Below are positions 37,896-47,836 of a stretch of 64,000 nucleotides of DNA, one piece after another. The position numbers were made by a program, and so were the translations under genes. The stretch lies in contig NZ_SWDV01000002.1 in assembly GCF_005877905.1 (NCBI RefSeq), positions 62,001 to 126,000 of the forward strand, written 5' to 3'. This DNA is from Pseudomonas nicosulfuronedens. Lineage in GTDB: Bacteria > Pseudomonadota > Gammaproteobacteria > Pseudomonadales > Pseudomonadaceae. Position 1 is the stretch's first letter. Each line of letters begins with the position of its first letter. Below the pieces are notes generated by a model. That model was not told the DNA's origin. It saw only the letters and a program-made list of their open reading frames with translations, and did no database searches.

Positions 37896-38327
37896 ATGGC
37901 TGAGCTGCATCGCGCAAGTGCTTCGGGTTCCGGTCTGTATGAACGGTTGTTGCAACGGCTCGCGCTGGCCCTGGATGAGGCCGACACCGCTGAGCGATTA
38001 CGTGACGAGTGCCCCGTGGAACTGGAGTTGCGCGGTTTGAGCAGTGCCGAGATGGCGTTGATCAGGGCTTATCTGGACCAGGATGTGAACTGGCTGCGCG
38101 GCTGGCATGCCGCGGCGGAAGAACTCGCCATGCTGGAGCGCGCACCGGCCCGCGCCGCGCGCCATGTGCGTCAATCCGCACCTCCCAGCCGTCTGCGCCT
38201 GGTGCCGCGGCCTCAGCAACTGCAGTGCGCGCTGTGTGGTTCGCCGGTGGCCTGGAGTCGCAACCAGGGCGTGTTGCCCTGCACATCCTGCGGCTCGCAG
38301 CTGTTCCGTAACGCGAAGGCACGCTGA
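37896..38327 (+). CDS. Zinc-ribbon protein (YbeL-like)
   Basis: A 143-residue protein. The N-terminal half is helical and charged (LYERLLQRLALALDEADTAERLRDECPVELEL), and the C terminus holds one zinc ribbon with CALC and CTSC knuckles. This layout matches the YbeL/DUF1451 family, adjacent to leuS in many gammaproteobacteria. It is divergent from leuS across 235 bases with no other feature noted. Molecular function unknown. Confidence 0.85.
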   Translation: MAELHRASASGSGLYERLLQRLALALDEADTAERLRDECPVELELRGLSSAEMALIRAYLDQDVNWLRGWHAAAEELAMLERAPARAARHVRQSAPPSRLRLVPRPQQLQCALCGSPVAWSRNQGVLPCTSCGSQLFRNAKAR

Positions 38328-38373
38328 CATTTCCCCGATCCGTTAGGCTTGGCGCCTCGACAAGGAGTCGCCA

Positions 38374-39135
38374 ATGCCTATCCGCTTCATCCTCAAACAG
38401 ATTTTCATGCCGCCGGGATTGCTGCTGCTATTGCTGTTCCTGGGTTTCGTGCTGCGCCGGCGTTGTCCGCGCTTATCGGTGTTCTGCTTCTTTTCCGGCT
38501 TCCTCGGCCTGCTGGTGATGAGCCTGCCGGTGACGGTGGAGTGGGGCGCGCGCCAGCTGGAGCAGCAGGATGCTCTGAAGCAGGCGGACTGGGCGGCTTT
38601 GGCACAACGCGCCGACGCCATTGTGGTGCTGGGTGCCGGCAGGGTGCGCGGGGATCGCGCCTGGGATGCGGACCAGCCCGGCCTGATGGCCCGCGAGCGC
38701 ATTCGCTATGCGGCGCGCCTGGCCAAGGCCAGTGGCTTGCCGGTATTGACCTCCGGCGGCCTGCATTACGGCACACCGCCCAGCGAGGCGCGAATCATGG
38801 CGCAGAGCCTGCTGGACGATTATGGCGTGCCGGTGCATTGGGAGGAGGGACGCAGCCGCACGACTTGGGAGAATGCGCGATTCAGCGCCGACATGCTGCG
38901 CGAAGCGGGGATCAAGCGGGTGGTGCTGGTCACCAGTGCCATTCATATGCCGCGCTCGATCTGGAGCTTCGAGAAGGCCGGGCTGGAAGTGGTAGCGGCA
39001 CCCTCGGGCTATATCGGTACGGACGATGCCGTGCCCGGGGGCGGCTGGCTGCCGGAGGGGCGGGCGATCTGGCAGAGCGGGCAGCTGCTGAACGAGGCGA
39101 TTGGGCTGGTGGGGTATCGGTTGTTCTACCGATAG
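38374..39135 (+). CDS. ElyC/YdcF-type DUF218 inner-membrane protein
   Basis: A 253-residue protein with two N-terminal membrane helices (about 8-28 and 36-54) and a periplasmic DUF218 domain: ADAIVVLGAGRVRG, LTSGGLHYGTPPSEARIM, RTTWENARFSADMLREAGIKRVVLVTSAIHMPRS. ElyC in E. coli affects undecaprenyl-phosphate metabolism and envelope integrity, so a similar role is plausible. It lies downstream of the zinc-ribbon gene and is followed by a REP pair. Confidence 0.87.
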   Translation: MPIRFILKQIFMPPGLLLLLLFLGFVLRRRCPRLSVFCFFSGFLGLLVMSLPVTVEWGARQLEQQDALKQADWAALAQRADAIVVLGAGRVRGDRAWDADQPGLMARERIRYAARLAKASGLPVLTSGGLHYGTPPSEARIMAQSLLDDYGVPVHWEEGRSRTTWENARFSADMLREAGIKRVVLVTSAIHMPRSIWSFEKAGLEVVAAPSGYIGTDDAVPGGGWLPEGRAIWQSGQLLNEAIGLVGYRLFYR

Positions 39136-39149
39136 ACCCGGATTTGGGC

Positions 39150-39216
39150 TGTTCGCGAGCAAGCTCGCTCCTACAGGTCCGAGCTCGCTTTTGTAGGAGC
39201 GAGCTTGCTCGCGAAC
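39150..39216 (+). repeat. Inverted REP pair (REPIN)
   Basis: TTCGCGAGCAAGCTCGCTCC (39152-39171) and GGAGCGAGCTTGCTCGCGAA (39196-39215) are exact inverted copies with a spacer of about 24 bases. It lies between two convergent genes. Confidence 0.9.
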
Positions 39217-39231
39217 CTGGCTCCCATGATG

Positions 39232-39259
39232 AAAAAGGGCCTCGCGATGAGGCCCCTTT
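39232..39259 (-). terminator. Intrinsic terminator downstream of lnt
   Basis: GGGCCTC (39237-39243) pairs with GAGGCCC (39249-39255), flanked by AAAAA on the left and TTT on the right. On the - strand the stem is followed by CTTTTTC, so it ends the lnt transcript 10-30 bases past its stop codon; it could also catch read-through from the ElyC gene. Confidence 0.8.
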
Positions 39260-39267
39260 CGTGGGAG

Positions 39268-40800
39268 TCAGCCGAACAGCCGGCGTTCTTCCGGATGCGT
39301 ACGGCGCCGGACCAGCGCCCATACCAGCAGCACGGCGCTGAGGATCGCCAGTGGCCAGACGCGCCATTGCAGGTAGGGTGTCAGGCCCTGCATCGGTACG
39401 ACTTCGCCACGCAGCACGCCTTGCTGGAATTGCGGAATCTGCACCGCCAGCTTGCCGAACGGGTCGATCAGCGCGGTAACGCCGTTGTTGGTGCCGCGCA
39501 CCATCCAGCGACCGGCTTCCAGGGCGCGCATCTGCGCCATCTGCAGGTGCTGCAGCGGGCCGATGGAGGTGCCGAACCACGCGTCATTGCTGATGGTCAG
39601 CAGCAGCTGGCTCTGCGCCGCGAGCTCGGCGGCGAACTCCGGGTAGACCACTTCGTAGCAGATGTACGGCGCCACGGAGTAGCCCTTGGCCTTGAGCAGC
39701 GGCTGGTCGGCCGGACCGCGGGCGAAGTCGGACATGGGCAGGTCGAAGAAGGCGATCAGGCCGCGCAGCAGGTCCTGCAGTGGGACGTATTCACCGAAGG
39801 GCACCAGCTTCTGCTTGAGGTAGTTGCCGCTGCCGTCGCCAACTACGGTGATGCCGTTGTAGTAACGGATGCCCTCTGCCGTCTTCTCGCGCACCGGCAC
39901 GCCGGTAATGAGCGCGGCCTTCTTGGCGGTGGCGACACCATTGATCATCTCCAGGTAGCCGGTGGCCTGGTCCTTGAGGATCGGCACGGCGGTTTCCGGC
40001 CAGACGATCAGGTCGACGTCGTGCTGCTCGGCGGTGAGGTCGCGGTACAGCTCCAGCTGGTGAGTGATGGCCTTCGGGTCCCACTTCATTTCCTGGGCGA
40101 TGTTGCCCTGCAGCGCGGCGACCTTCAGCGGTGCGCCGGCCGGGGTGGTCCAGGCGTGGCCCTTGTAGCCCAGGCCCACGGCCCAGGGGGCGATCAGCAG
40201 GATCAGGCCGGTGAGCAGGCGCGCGGGGCGCCGGGTCAGGGCCGGGATGTTGACGATCAGCGCGCCGCTCAGGGCGATGGCGAAGGACACCAGCCAGACG
40301 CCGCCCAGCGGGGCGAGGCCGGCCAGCGGGCCTTCCAGCTGGCTGTAGCCGGCATAGAGCCAGGGGAAGCCGGTGAGGAACCAGCTGCGGAACAGTTCAA
40401 GCACCACCCACAAGGCGGCGAAGGCCAGCGCGTCACTGACCGGCGCGTTGTTGCGACGGAAGAATTTCGCCCAGACCCAGGCCGGCAGAGCAAAGAAGAA
40501 GGCCACGCCAGCGCTGAAACCGCCGACCAGGAAGCCAGCCAGCGGCCCGGACGCGCCGCCGAAGTTGTGGATGCTGAAGTAGATCCAGCTGGTGCCGGCG
40601 ATGAAGGCGCCGAAGCCGTACCACCAGCCACGCCAGAGCGCCGAGCCTGCGGTCGTACCGCGCAGGCCGAGGTAGAACAGGGCCAGCGAGAGCACCGCCA
40701 GCGGCCAGTAGCCGAACGGGGCCAGGGTCAGCGGCGTGAGCGCGCCAGCGGCCAGGGCGAGCAGATGGCCTGGCAGGCCGGGGCGGGTGATCCAGCGCAT
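39268..40800 (-). CDS. lnt: Apolipoprotein N-acyltransferase
   Basis: Lnt adds the third acyl chain to lipoproteins in the inner membrane. The 510-residue protein has six to eight N-terminal membrane segments and a C-terminal nitrilase-like domain with the catalytic glutamate (VWPETAVP), lysine (LVPFGEYVP) and cysteine (CYEVVYPE). A final membrane helix ends the protein. It is downstream of corC; a compound REP element and about 210 bases separate them. Confidence 0.94.
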   Translation of the reverse strand: MRWITRPGLPGHLLALAAGALTPLTLAPFGYWPLAVLSLALFYLGLRGTTAGSALWRGWWYGFGAFIAGTSWIYFSIHNFGGASGPLAGFLVGGFSAGVAFFFALPAWVWAKFFRRNNAPVSDALAFAALWVVLELFRSWFLTGFPWLYAGYSQLEGPLAGLAPLGGVWLVSFAIALSGALIVNIPALTRRPARLLTGLILLIAPWAVGLGYKGHAWTTPAGAPLKVAALQGNIAQEMKWDPKAITHQLELYRDLTAEQHDVDLIVWPETAVPILKDQATGYLEMINGVATAKKAALITGVPVREKTAEGIRYYNGITVVGDGSGNYLKQKLVPFGEYVPLQDLLRGLIAFFDLPMSDFARGPADQPLLKAKGYSVAPYICYEVVYPEFAAELAAQSQLLLTISNDAWFGTSIGPLQHLQMAQMRALEAGRWMVRGTNNGVTALIDPFGKLAVQIPQFQQGVLRGEVVPMQGLTPYLQWRVWPLAILSAVLLVWALVRRRTHPEERRLFG

Positions 40801-40951
40801 CGGAAATCCTTGTTGCGGTTAAGCGATGCGCAAGAGTAATGGAGAGACGAACGGTAGGCTATGGGGATGAAAGCCAAAAGCCATGAGCTGAGTGCGGCGG
40901 TATGTTGCAGGTCTTTCTGTAGGAGGTAAGCGAGGAGCGTGTAGCGCGTTC

Positions 40952-41002
40952 CCGTAGGAGCGGACTTTGTCCGCGATCGCAGGCGTGGCCCGCTCCTACA
41001 GG
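40952..41002 (+). repeat. Compound REP-like palindrome
   Basis: CCGTAGGAGC...GCTCCTACAGG encloses GCGGAC/GTCCGC and GGCGTGGCC. It is the same class as 30889-30937 and lies between lnt and corC, inside what is normally one operon. Confidence 0.75.
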
Positions 41003-41014
41003 GTGCGCAGTGGC

Positions 41015-41854
41015 TCAATCCTGCAGCGGGGTGAGGCGCAGCAGGTGCAGCCGGCGGCTGTCCGCGTTGAGCACGCGGAAGCGGAAGCCACCCAGTTCGG
41101 TGGTTTCGTTGCGCTTGGGCAGGTGGCCAAAGGCGCTCATCACCACGCCGCCGACGGTGTCGAATTCCTCGTCGGAGAATTCCGCGCCGAAGAAATCGTT
41201 GAAGGCTTCCACCGGGGTCAGCGCCTTGACGATGAAGTCACCGCTGGGCAGCGGCTTGATGTAGCTGTCTTCCTCGACGTCGTGCTCGTCCTCGATGTCG
41301 CCGACGATCTGCTCCAGCACGTCCTCGATGGTCACCAGCCCCGCCACGCCGCCGTACTCGTCGATGACGATGGCCATGTGGTTGTGGTTGGCGCGGAACT
41401 CGCGCAGCAGCACGTTCAGACGCTTGGATTCCGGCACGAAGGTGGCCGGCCGCAGCAGGTCCTTGATATTGAACGCATGCGTGTCGTCGTGAAGGATCAG
41501 CGGCAGCAGGTCCTTGGCCAGCAGGACGCCCATGACGTCGTCGAGGCTCTCACCCACGACCGGGTAGCGCGAGTGCGCCGCCTCGATGATCGCCGGCAGG
41601 AACTCACGCGGCGTCTGGGTGGCCTTGATGCTGATCATCTGCGAGCGCGGCACCATGATGTCGCGCACCTGCAGGTCGGCGACCTGGATCGCCCCCTCGA
41701 CGATGGACAGCGCTTCGCTGTCGAGCAGCTTGTTGACGTGGGCTTCGCGCAGCAGCTCCAGCAGCTCCTGGCGGTTTCTCGGCTCATGGGCAAAAGCCTG
41801 GGTGATCTTGTCCAACCACGACTTGTGCCCATTGCTCGATCGATCTTCGCTCAT
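41015..41854 (-). CDS. corC: HlyC/CorC family CBS-domain protein
   Basis: A 279-residue cytosolic CorC/YbeX protein, linked to magnesium efflux and ribosome-related phenotypes. It has two CBS domains (about 70-190, VRDIMVPRSQMISI ... MGVLLAKDLLPLIL ... MAIVIDEYGGVAGLVTIEDVLEQIVGDI) and a C-terminal transporter-associated domain (about 205-279). Unlike full transporters it has no membrane segments. It follows ybeY after 21 bases, as in other proteobacteria. Confidence 0.92.
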   Translation of the reverse strand: MSEDRSSNGHKSWLDKITQAFAHEPRNRQELLELLREAHVNKLLDSEALSIVEGAIQVADLQVRDIMVPRSQMISIKATQTPREFLPAIIEAAHSRYPVVGESLDDVMGVLLAKDLLPLILHDDTHAFNIKDLLRPATFVPESKRLNVLLREFRANHNHMAIVIDEYGGVAGLVTIEDVLEQIVGDIEDEHDVEEDSYIKPLPSGDFIVKALTPVEAFNDFFGAEFSDEEFDTVGGVVMSAFGHLPKRNETTELGGFRFRVLNADSRRLHLLRLTPLQD

Positions 41855-41875
41855 CTTTTCCTTGCTCGGTGGCTT

Positions 41876-42337
41876 TTATTCTTCATCGGCCGCGTACGGG
41901 TCCGGGTGACCCAGTTCGGCCAGCAATTCCCGTTCCAGGCCTTCCATTTCCTCGGCTTCGGCATCATCGATGTGATCGTAGCCGAGCAGGTGGAGGCAAC
42001 CATGGATGACGAGGTGGGCCCAGTGGGCCTCGGCGGACTTGCCCTGTTCGGCGGCCTCGCGGGTGACTACGGGGGCGCAGATCACCAGGTCGCCGAGCAG
42101 CGGGATGTCCAGCAACTCATCGGGAACATCGGCGGGGAAGGACAATACATTGGTGGCGTAGTCCTTGTGTCGCCAGGTCTTGTTCAGTTCGCGCCCTTCG
42201 GCTTCGTCCACCACGCGGATGGTGAGTTCAGAATCATTCGAGCGCTGGCGCAAGGCCAGCTCGCACCATTTTCTGAAGTCAGCTTCGCTCGGCAGGTCGG
42301 TCGCTTCGGAAGCGACCTGCAGGTCCAGTTCAAGCAT
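41876..42337 (-). CDS. ybeY: Endoribonuclease YbeY
   Basis: YbeY is a single-strand RNase for 16S rRNA 3' maturation and ribosome quality control. The 153-residue protein has the metal motif [14 protein letters not shown] (HxxxHxxxxxH). The N terminus reads [16 protein letters not shown]. It overlaps the phoH-like gene by eight bases and is followed by corC. Confidence 0.95.
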   Translation of the reverse strand: MLELDLQVASEATDLPSEADFRKWCELALRQRSNDSELTIRVVDEAEGRELNKTWRHKDYATNVLSFPADVPDELLDIPLLGDLVICAPVVTREAAEQGKSAEAHWAHLVIHGCLHLLGYDHIDDAEAEEMEGLERELLAELGHPDPYAADEE

Positions 42338-43331
42338 GCTTGTTGCCCTGGCCTTCTACGCCGGTCAGGCGATTCTCGTAAGCATCGTAGGCGTCGACGA
42401 TGCGCTGCACCAGCGGATGGCGCACCACGTCCTTGGACTTGAAGTGGGTGAAGCTGATGCCGGGAACGTCGCGCAGCACTTCCATCACGTGCTTCAGGCC
42501 GGAGCGCGTGCCTTTCGGCAGGTCGACCTGGGTGACGTCGCCGGTGATCACCGCGGTGGAGCCGAAGCCGATCCGGGTGAGGAACATCTTCATCTGTTCC
42601 ATCGTGGTGTTCTGGCTTTCGTCGAGGATGATGAAGCTGTTGCTCAGCGTGCGGCCGCGCATGTAGGCCAGCGGTGCGACTTCGATCACCTGGCGTTCGA
42701 TCAGCTTGGCCACGGTCTCGAAGCCGAGCATTTCGTACAGCGCGTCGTACAGCGGGCGCAGGTAGGGGTCGATCTTCTGGGACAGGTCGCCAGGCAGGAA
42801 ACCGAGCTTCTCGCCGGCCTCGACCGCTGGGCGTACCAGCAGGATGCGGCGGATCTGCTCGCGCTCCAGGGCGTCCACGGCGCAGGCCACGGCGAGATAG
42901 GTCTTGCCGGTGCCGGCCGGGCCGATGCCGAAGTTGATGTCGTGGTCGAGGATGGCCTTCACGTAGCGCTGCTGGTTGGCACCGCGCGGGCGGATGTGCG
43001 CCTGGCGAGTCTTGAGCGTGACCAGTGGGGCGACGGGCTCCACGGCGAGTTCTTCCAGCCCTGACTCCTGCAGGAACAGGTGAACCAGGTCGGGCGTCAT
43101 CTCGGTACCGTTCTGCACTTCGCGGTAGAGGCGCTGCAGGAGGTTTTCGGCCGCTTGGGTGCGCTCGGGGTCACCGACCAGTTCGAACTGGTTGCCGCGG
43201 TTGCGGATCTCGATGCCGAGGCGCTTCTCGATCTGGTGCAGGTGTTCGTCGAACTGGCCGCACAGGTTGGCGAAGCTGCGGGCCTCGAAGGGCTCGAGCA
43301 TGAAACGATGAATATCCAGGGGGGCGTTCAA
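42330..43331 (-). CDS. PhoH-like ATPase YbeZ
   Basis: A 333-residue PhoH-family protein, the usual partner of YbeY, with an RNA-binding KH-like N terminus and a helicase-type ATPase core: Walker [35 protein letters not shown], and [11 protein letters not shown] (Walker B). The start is uncertain. TTG at 43331 gives the typical [26 protein letters not shown] beginning (first residue read as Met); GTG at 43385 and ATG at 43301 are alternatives, and none has a strong ribosome site. Confidence 0.9.
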   Translation of the reverse strand: MNAPLDIHRFMLEPFEARSFANLCGQFDEHLHQIEKRLGIEIRNRGNQFELVGDPERTQAAENLLQRLYREVQNGTEMTPDLVHLFLQESGLEELAVEPVAPLVTLKTRQAHIRPRGANQQRYVKAILDHDINFGIGPAGTGKTYLAVACAVDALEREQIRRILLVRPAVEAGEKLGFLPGDLSQKIDPYLRPLYDALYEMLGFETVAKLIERQVIEVAPLAYMRGRTLSNSFIILDESQNTTMEQMKMFLTRIGFGSTAVITGDVTQVDLPKGTRSGLKHVMEVLRDVPGISFTHFKSKDVVRHPLVQRIVDAYDAYENRLTGVEGQGNKHA

Positions 43332-43436
43332 GGTGTTGTCTAAGTCGCCGTGCTTCAAAGGGAGATGGTCGAAGAATAACCCCACGCGACCGAGTACGAA
43401 AGTTCAGTCGCCAACAGGTCAATCAACGGTCGGTTG

Positions 43437-44774
43437 TCAGTGACTTGCTTCCACAAGCGTCGCGCGCAGGGAGTTGGGCAGCGCCTCGTAGATTTCCACG
43501 TCGACGAACTGGCCGATCAGGCGTGGATTGTCGCAGCGGAAGTTGACCACGCGGTTGTTCTCGGTGCGCCCCTGCAACTGGCCGGGGTCGCGCTTGGCGT
43601 AGTCGGTGACGAGGATGCGCTGGATAGTGCCGACCATCCGTCGGCTGATCTCGAAGCCCTGCTGGTTGAGGCGGCTGTTGAGGATCAGCAGGCGCTGCTT
43701 CTTTACATCGTCCGGGGTGTCGTCGGCCAGGTCGGCGGCCGGGGTACCCGGGCGTGAGCTGTAGATGAAGGAGAACGAGTAGTCGAAGCCGACGTCTTCC
43801 ACCAGCTTCAGGGTCTGTTCGAAATCTTTCTCGGTTTCTCCGGGGAAGCCGATGATGAAGTCCGAGCTGATGCAGATGTCCGGCACCGCGGCCTTAAGCT
43901 TGCGGATGCGCGACTTGAACTCCAGCGCGGTGTGGTTGCGCTTCATCGCTGCGAGGATGCGGTCGGAACCGGCCTGCACCGGCAGGTGGACGAACTTCAC
44001 CAGTTGCGGCACTTCGGCGTGGGCGGCAATCAGCGAGTCGGAGAACTCCAGTGGGTGCGAGGTGGTGTAGCGGATGCGCTCGATGCCATCGACCTCGGCG
44101 ACCACGCGGATCAGCTCGGCGAAGTCGGCGATGCGGCCGTCATGGGTAGGGCCGCGGTAGCCGTTGACGTTCTGGCCGAGCAGGGTGACCTCCTTCACGC
44201 CGTTCTCGGCCAGGTGGATCACTTCGGCCAGCACGTCGTCGAATGGGCGGCTGACTTCCTCGCCACGGGTATAGGGCACCACGCAGAAGGTGCAGTACTT
44301 GCTGCAGCCTTCCATCACCGAGACGAAGGCGGTGGGGCCGTCGACACGGGGCTCGGGCAGGCGATCGAACTTCTCGATTTCCGGGAAGGACACATCCACC
44401 TGCGGTTTGCGGGTGGTGCGGGCGGCGTCGATCATTTCCGGCAGGCGGTGCAGCGTCTGCGGGCCAAACACTACGTCAACGTAGGGCGCGCGCTCGCGGA
44501 TCGCGGCGCCTTCCTGGCTGGCCACGCAGCCGCCGACGCCGATCACCAGGTTGGGGTTCTGCTGCTTCAGCGTGCGCCAGGCGCCCAGCTCGGAGAACAC
44601 CTTCTCCTGGGCCTTCTCGCGGATCGAGCAGGTATTGAGCAGGATGACGTCGGCTTCTTCGGCCTTTTCGGTGATCTCCAGGGCCTGGTGCTCACCCAGC
44701 AGGTCGGCCATGCGCGAGCTGTCGTACTCGTTCATCTGGCAACCGTGGGTCTGGATGAAAAGCTTCTTGGCCAT
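43437..44774 (-). CDS. miaB: tRNA-2-methylthio-N6-dimethylallyladenosine synthase MiaB
   Basis: MiaB adds a methylthio group to i6A37 in tRNA by radical SAM chemistry. The 445-residue protein has the N-terminal cluster cysteines ([30 protein letters not shown]), the radical motif [15 protein letters not shown] and a C-terminal TRAM domain ([22 protein letters not shown]). It lies upstream of the phoH-like gene, separated by about 50-100 bases, so it may head the miaB-phoH-ybeY-corC-lnt group. Confidence 0.95.
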   Translation of the reverse strand: MAKKLFIQTHGCQMNEYDSSRMADLLGEHQALEITEKAEEADVILLNTCSIREKAQEKVFSELGAWRTLKQQNPNLVIGVGGCVASQEGAAIRERAPYVDVVFGPQTLHRLPEMIDAARTTRKPQVDVSFPEIEKFDRLPEPRVDGPTAFVSVMEGCSKYCTFCVVPYTRGEEVSRPFDDVLAEVIHLAENGVKEVTLLGQNVNGYRGPTHDGRIADFAELIRVVAEVDGIERIRYTTSHPLEFSDSLIAAHAEVPQLVKFVHLPVQAGSDRILAAMKRNHTALEFKSRIRKLKAAVPDICISSDFIIGFPGETEKDFEQTLKLVEDVGFDYSFSFIYSSRPGTPAADLADDTPDDVKKQRLLILNSRLNQQGFEISRRMVGTIQRILVTDYAKRDPGQLQGRTENNRVVNFRCDNPRLIGQFVDVEIYEALPNSLRATLVEASH

Positions 44775-44910
44775 GGAACCTGTCTTGGGTTGGTTAAAAA
44801 ATGACCGCCTATTATAAGCCCCGGGGCGGGCATCTACCAGCGGCGGGCTTGAGGGGCGGCTGTCTGTGCTATGCTGCGTGCCCTTTTTGCAAAGCTGTCA
44901 TCCTTCGTTC

Positions 44911-45243
44911 ATGAGCAAGCGCGAGAACCCGATCTACAAGGTGGTCTTCCTCAACCAGGGCCAGGTGTACGAGATGTACGCCAAGCAGATCTATCAGAGC
45001 GATCTGTGGGGCTTCCTGGAGATCGAGGAGTTCGTCTTTGGCGAGCGCACCCAGGTAGTGGTGGACCCCAGCGAGGAGAAGCTCAAGGCGCAGTTCGACG
45101 GCGTCATCCGCAGCTTCGTGCCGCTGCACTCGATCATCCGCATCGACGAAGTGGAGCGTCTGGGCACCGCGAAGATCAGCGAGGCCAAGCCCAGCGGCAA
45201 TGTGATGCCGTTCCCCATGCCGATGCCGAGCAAGGACAACTGA
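44911..45243 (+). CDS. DUF1820 family protein
   Basis: A 110-residue protein typical of DUF1820: NPIYKVVFLNQGQVYEMYAKQIYQSDLWGFLEIEEFVFG, ending in a proline/methionine-rich tail. Function unknown. ATG at 44911 is the family start; extension to 44866 is rejected. It is divergent from miaB across about 135 bases, and its final codons overlap the possible CTG start of the next gene. Confidence 0.9.
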   Translation: MSKRENPIYKVVFLNQGQVYEMYAKQIYQSDLWGFLEIEEFVFGERTQVVVDPSEEKLKAQFDGVIRSFVPLHSIIRIDEVERLGTAKISEAKPSGNVMPFPMPMPSKDN

Positions 45244-45740
45244 CGCTCTTCGGGTGGGCCCGGGTTCGAGTCTGGCTTCCATCTGCTGCGTCGGCCGCTC
45301 TCCTGCTGGCGCTCAGTTGCTGGCTGGTCTTTGGCTTCTCCCCGCAACGAGGATTTCCCGATCGGGCGTCCCTGGAGTCGCTGACGGGGACCGTCTCCTG
45401 GGTTGAGTCCTCGCGAAACTCTCTGTCTTTCGGCCTCGAAGGACACGATCTGCGATTCTTCTATCCCAAGAGTGCGGGTGACGTAACCCGCGTGCTGAGC
45501 CATCTACACTCGGCACTGCCGATCACTGTGCGCTATGCGAGGCCCGCGTCAGGTGGTGACAGGGCTGCCGTCTGGGGGCTGCTCGCGAGCAACGTCAGCA
45601 TTCGCTCGTTCGATGAGATTGCGCAGCAACGCCAGCGGGACAATTACCTTGCGATGCCGCTGGGGCTGATCTGTCTGGTGGCGGGGTTGTATTTGCTGGA
45701 CCGTGCGTGGCGCCAGTACGAGGGTTCGACGCCGTCTTAA
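45240..45740 (+). CDS. Two-helix membrane protein without a conventional start codon
   Basis: The open frame contains a convincing protein of about 166 residues: an N-terminal membrane helix (LPSAASAALLLALSCWLVFGF), a soluble domain with RASLESLTGTVSWVESSRNSL and SHLHSALPITVRYARPASGG, and a C-terminal helix (LAMPLGLICLVAGLYLL) near the end. No ATG, GTG or TTG lies in frame between the DUF1820 gene and the first helix. CTG at 45240, overlapping the DUF1820 stop and preceded by AAGGAC, is the best start. A frameshifted fusion with the upstream gene is less likely. Its end overlaps the convergent Sel1 gene by four bases. Confidence 0.6.
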   Translation: MTLFGWARVRVWLPSAASAALLLALSCWLVFGFSPQRGFPDRASLESLTGTVSWVESSRNSLSFGLEGHDLRFFYPKSAGDVTRVLSHLHSALPITVRYARPASGGDRAAVWGLLASNVSIRSFDEIAQQRQRDNYLAMPLGLICLVAGLYLLDRAWRQYEGSTPS

Positions 45741-46279
45741 GGCAGTGGCGAGAACGGTGAGTTGCCGGCGGTCTGCAGTTCGATCAGGTAGTTGCGGAAA
45801 ATCTGTCCGAGGACCTTGGTGGCGATGTCCAGCTCGTCCTTGTTCATCTGCTCGGCGACCAGGTCGGCGCTGTCCATGGCGTCTTCGGCGCCGTTGACCG
45901 CGGCCATCTTCAGCACGATGTAGGCCTGCACATTGTTGGCCTTCACGCCTTCGCCACGGAAGAACATGGTGCCCAGGCGCAGCTGCGCGTCGGCGTGGCC
46001 TTGCAGCGAAGCCTTCTCGTACCAGTGCAGGGCGGCCTGGAAGTCGCGTGGGGCGCGCTCGCCGGTGTAGAAGAATTCCCCCAGTTCGAACTGTGCCTGG
46101 GCGTCGCCGGCATTGGCGGCCTGCTGGCAGCTGGCCAGGGCCTGTTGCAGCTGTTCGGGCACGGTGTTCAAGGTGCAGCGTCCGGTGGCTGGAATCAGCA
46201 GCGAGTTGCCGCCCGCCTGAGTGAACAGGGGCAGTGCGAGCAACAGGCAGCCCAGCAGGGTGCGACCGGAACGGTACAT
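45737..46279 (-). CDS. Exported Sel1-repeat protein
   Basis: A 180-residue protein with a signal peptide (MYRSGRTLLGCLLLALPLFTQAGG). Two Sel1-type repeats follow: AGDAQAQFELGEFFYTGERAPRDFQAALHWYEKAS and QGHADAQLRLGTMFFRGEGVKANNVQAYIVLKMAA. Such solenoids mediate protein contacts, often in the periplasm of envelope-stress or signalling systems. No partner is indicated. It converges on the CTG-start gene with a four-base overlap. Confidence 0.82.
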   Translation of the reverse strand: MYRSGRTLLGCLLLALPLFTQAGGNSLLIPATGRCTLNTVPEQLQQALASCQQAANAGDAQAQFELGEFFYTGERAPRDFQAALHWYEKASLQGHADAQLRLGTMFFRGEGVKANNVQAYIVLKMAAVNGAEDAMDSADLVAEQMNKDELDIATKVLGQIFRNYLIELQTAGNSPFSPLP

Positions 46280-46470
46280 GGGGAGAAGCGGCCTCCAGGA
46301 TCGGGGCGGGTAAAACCCGGCCAGCGAAATGCGCCAGCCTTCACATTATGAAATAAGCGGGCGCTTCCTTACAAAGTCTTTACCTTCTTTTCTGTTTTTT
46401 TGCTGGAAACGGCTGCGGCGGTGGGGTGGGTATAACGCGGGTATAAAGCCCCGAAAGCGTCGGGGCAGAG

Positions 46471-46496
46471 CGGAAGGCGCCCGGACGGGCGCCTTC
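46471..46496 (-). terminator. GC hairpin downstream of hemL
   Basis: GAAGGCGCCCG (46471-46481) pairs with CGGGCGCCTTC (46484-46494) across a two-base gap, shortly past the hemL stop. The stem is strong, but no T run follows on the - strand, so it may be a Rho-assisted or mRNA-protecting structure. Confidence 0.55.
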
Positions 46497-46508
46497 GCGA
46501 GGGGCGGC

Positions 46509-47795
46509 TTACTTGAGGGCGGCGAAAGCGCGCTCGGCGGCGTCCAGGGTCAGTTTCAGCTCGGTTTCGCCGTGGGCGATGGAGGTGAAGCCGGCCTCGA
46601 AGGCGCTAGGGGCCAGGTAGATGCCGGCGTCCAGCATCAGGTGGAAGAAGCGCTTGAAGCGTTCTGCATCACTGGTCATCACGTCGTCGAAGGTCACGAT
46701 GTCATCGGCGCCGGTGAAGTACAGGCCGAACATCGCGGCACCCGCCTGGGTGGTCACGAAGGGGATGCCGGCGGCGTCGGCGCGCTCCTGCAGGCCCTGC
46801 AGCATGCGGGTGGTGTAGGTGGTCAGCTCGTCGTGGAAGCCGGGGCGGCTGATCAGGCGCAGGGTGGTCAGGCCAGCGGCCATGGCCAGCGGGTTGCCCG
46901 ACAGGGTGCCGGCCTGGTAGACCGGGCCGAGCGGGGAAATCTGCTCCATGATCTGGCGCTTGCCCCCGAAGGCGCCCACCGGCATGCCACCGCCGATGAT
47001 CTTGCCGAAGGTCGACAGGTCCGGGGTGATGCCGTAGTGCGCCTGAGCGCCGCCCAGGGCGACGCGGAAGCCGGTCATCACTTCGTCGAAGATCAGCACT
47101 ACACCGTGTTGGTCACACAGGCTGCGCAGGCCTTCCAGGAAGCCTGGAGCCGGCGGGACGCAGTTCATGTTGCCGGCGACCGGCTCGACGATGATGCAGG
47201 CCACGTCCTTGCCGACTTCAGCCAGGGTCTTCTCGACGGCGGCGATGTCGTTGTAGGGCAGGGTCAGGGTGTGCTTGGCGAAGGCTGCCGGCACGCCGGG
47301 GGAGTTCGGTACGCCGAAGGTCAGGGCGCCGGAGCCGGCTTTCACCAGCAGGCTGTCGGAGTGACCGTGGTAGCAGCCCTCGAACTTGATGATGCTATCG
47401 CGGCCGGTGTAGCCACGGGCCAGGCGGATGGCGCTCATGGTGGCTTCGGTACCGGAGCTGACCATGCGAACCATGTCCATGGACGGCACCAGGGAGCAGA
47501 CCAGGTCGGCCATTTCCACTTCCAGCGCGGTCGGCGCGCCGTAGGACAGGCCGTGGTCGAGCTGCTTGCGCACGGCGTCGAGGACTTCCGGGTGGCTGTG
47601 GCCGAGGATCATCGGGCCCCAGGAGCCGACGTAGTCGACGTAGCGCTTGTCATCCTCGTCCACCACGTAGGCGCCTTCCGCGTGCTTGAAGAACAGCGGA
47701 GTGCCGCCAACGCTCTTGAACGCGCGTACCGGCGAGTTCACGCCACCGGGGATGTGTTTCTGGGCATTGGCGAAAAGCGTTTCGGAACGGGACAT
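46509..47795 (-). CDS. hemL: Glutamate-1-semialdehyde 2,1-aminomutase
   Basis: HemL makes 5-aminolevulinate, the tetrapyrrole precursor. The 428-residue PLP enzyme has [24 protein letters not shown] at its start, [28 protein letters not shown] and the PLP lysine in [16 protein letters not shown], with [16 protein letters not shown]. It is immediately followed on the same strand by no other gene; thiE lies 41 bases upstream. Confidence 0.96.
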   Translation of the reverse strand: MSRSETLFANAQKHIPGGVNSPVRAFKSVGGTPLFFKHAEGAYVVDEDDKRYVDYVGSWGPMILGHSHPEVLDAVRKQLDHGLSYGAPTALEVEMADLVCSLVPSMDMVRMVSSGTEATMSAIRLARGYTGRDSIIKFEGCYHGHSDSLLVKAGSGALTFGVPNSPGVPAAFAKHTLTLPYNDIAAVEKTLAEVGKDVACIIVEPVAGNMNCVPPAPGFLEGLRSLCDQHGVVLIFDEVMTGFRVALGGAQAHYGITPDLSTFGKIIGGGMPVGAFGGKRQIMEQISPLGPVYQAGTLSGNPLAMAAGLTTLRLISRPGFHDELTTYTTRMLQGLQERADAAGIPFVTTQAGAAMFGLYFTGADDIVTFDDVMTSDAERFKRFFHLMLDAGIYLAPSAFEAGFTSIAHGETELKLTLDAAERAFAALK

Positions 47796-47836
47796 GGTGT
47801 ACCTCGCGAAGCTGTGAAGGGCTGGGCGCTTGGCGC

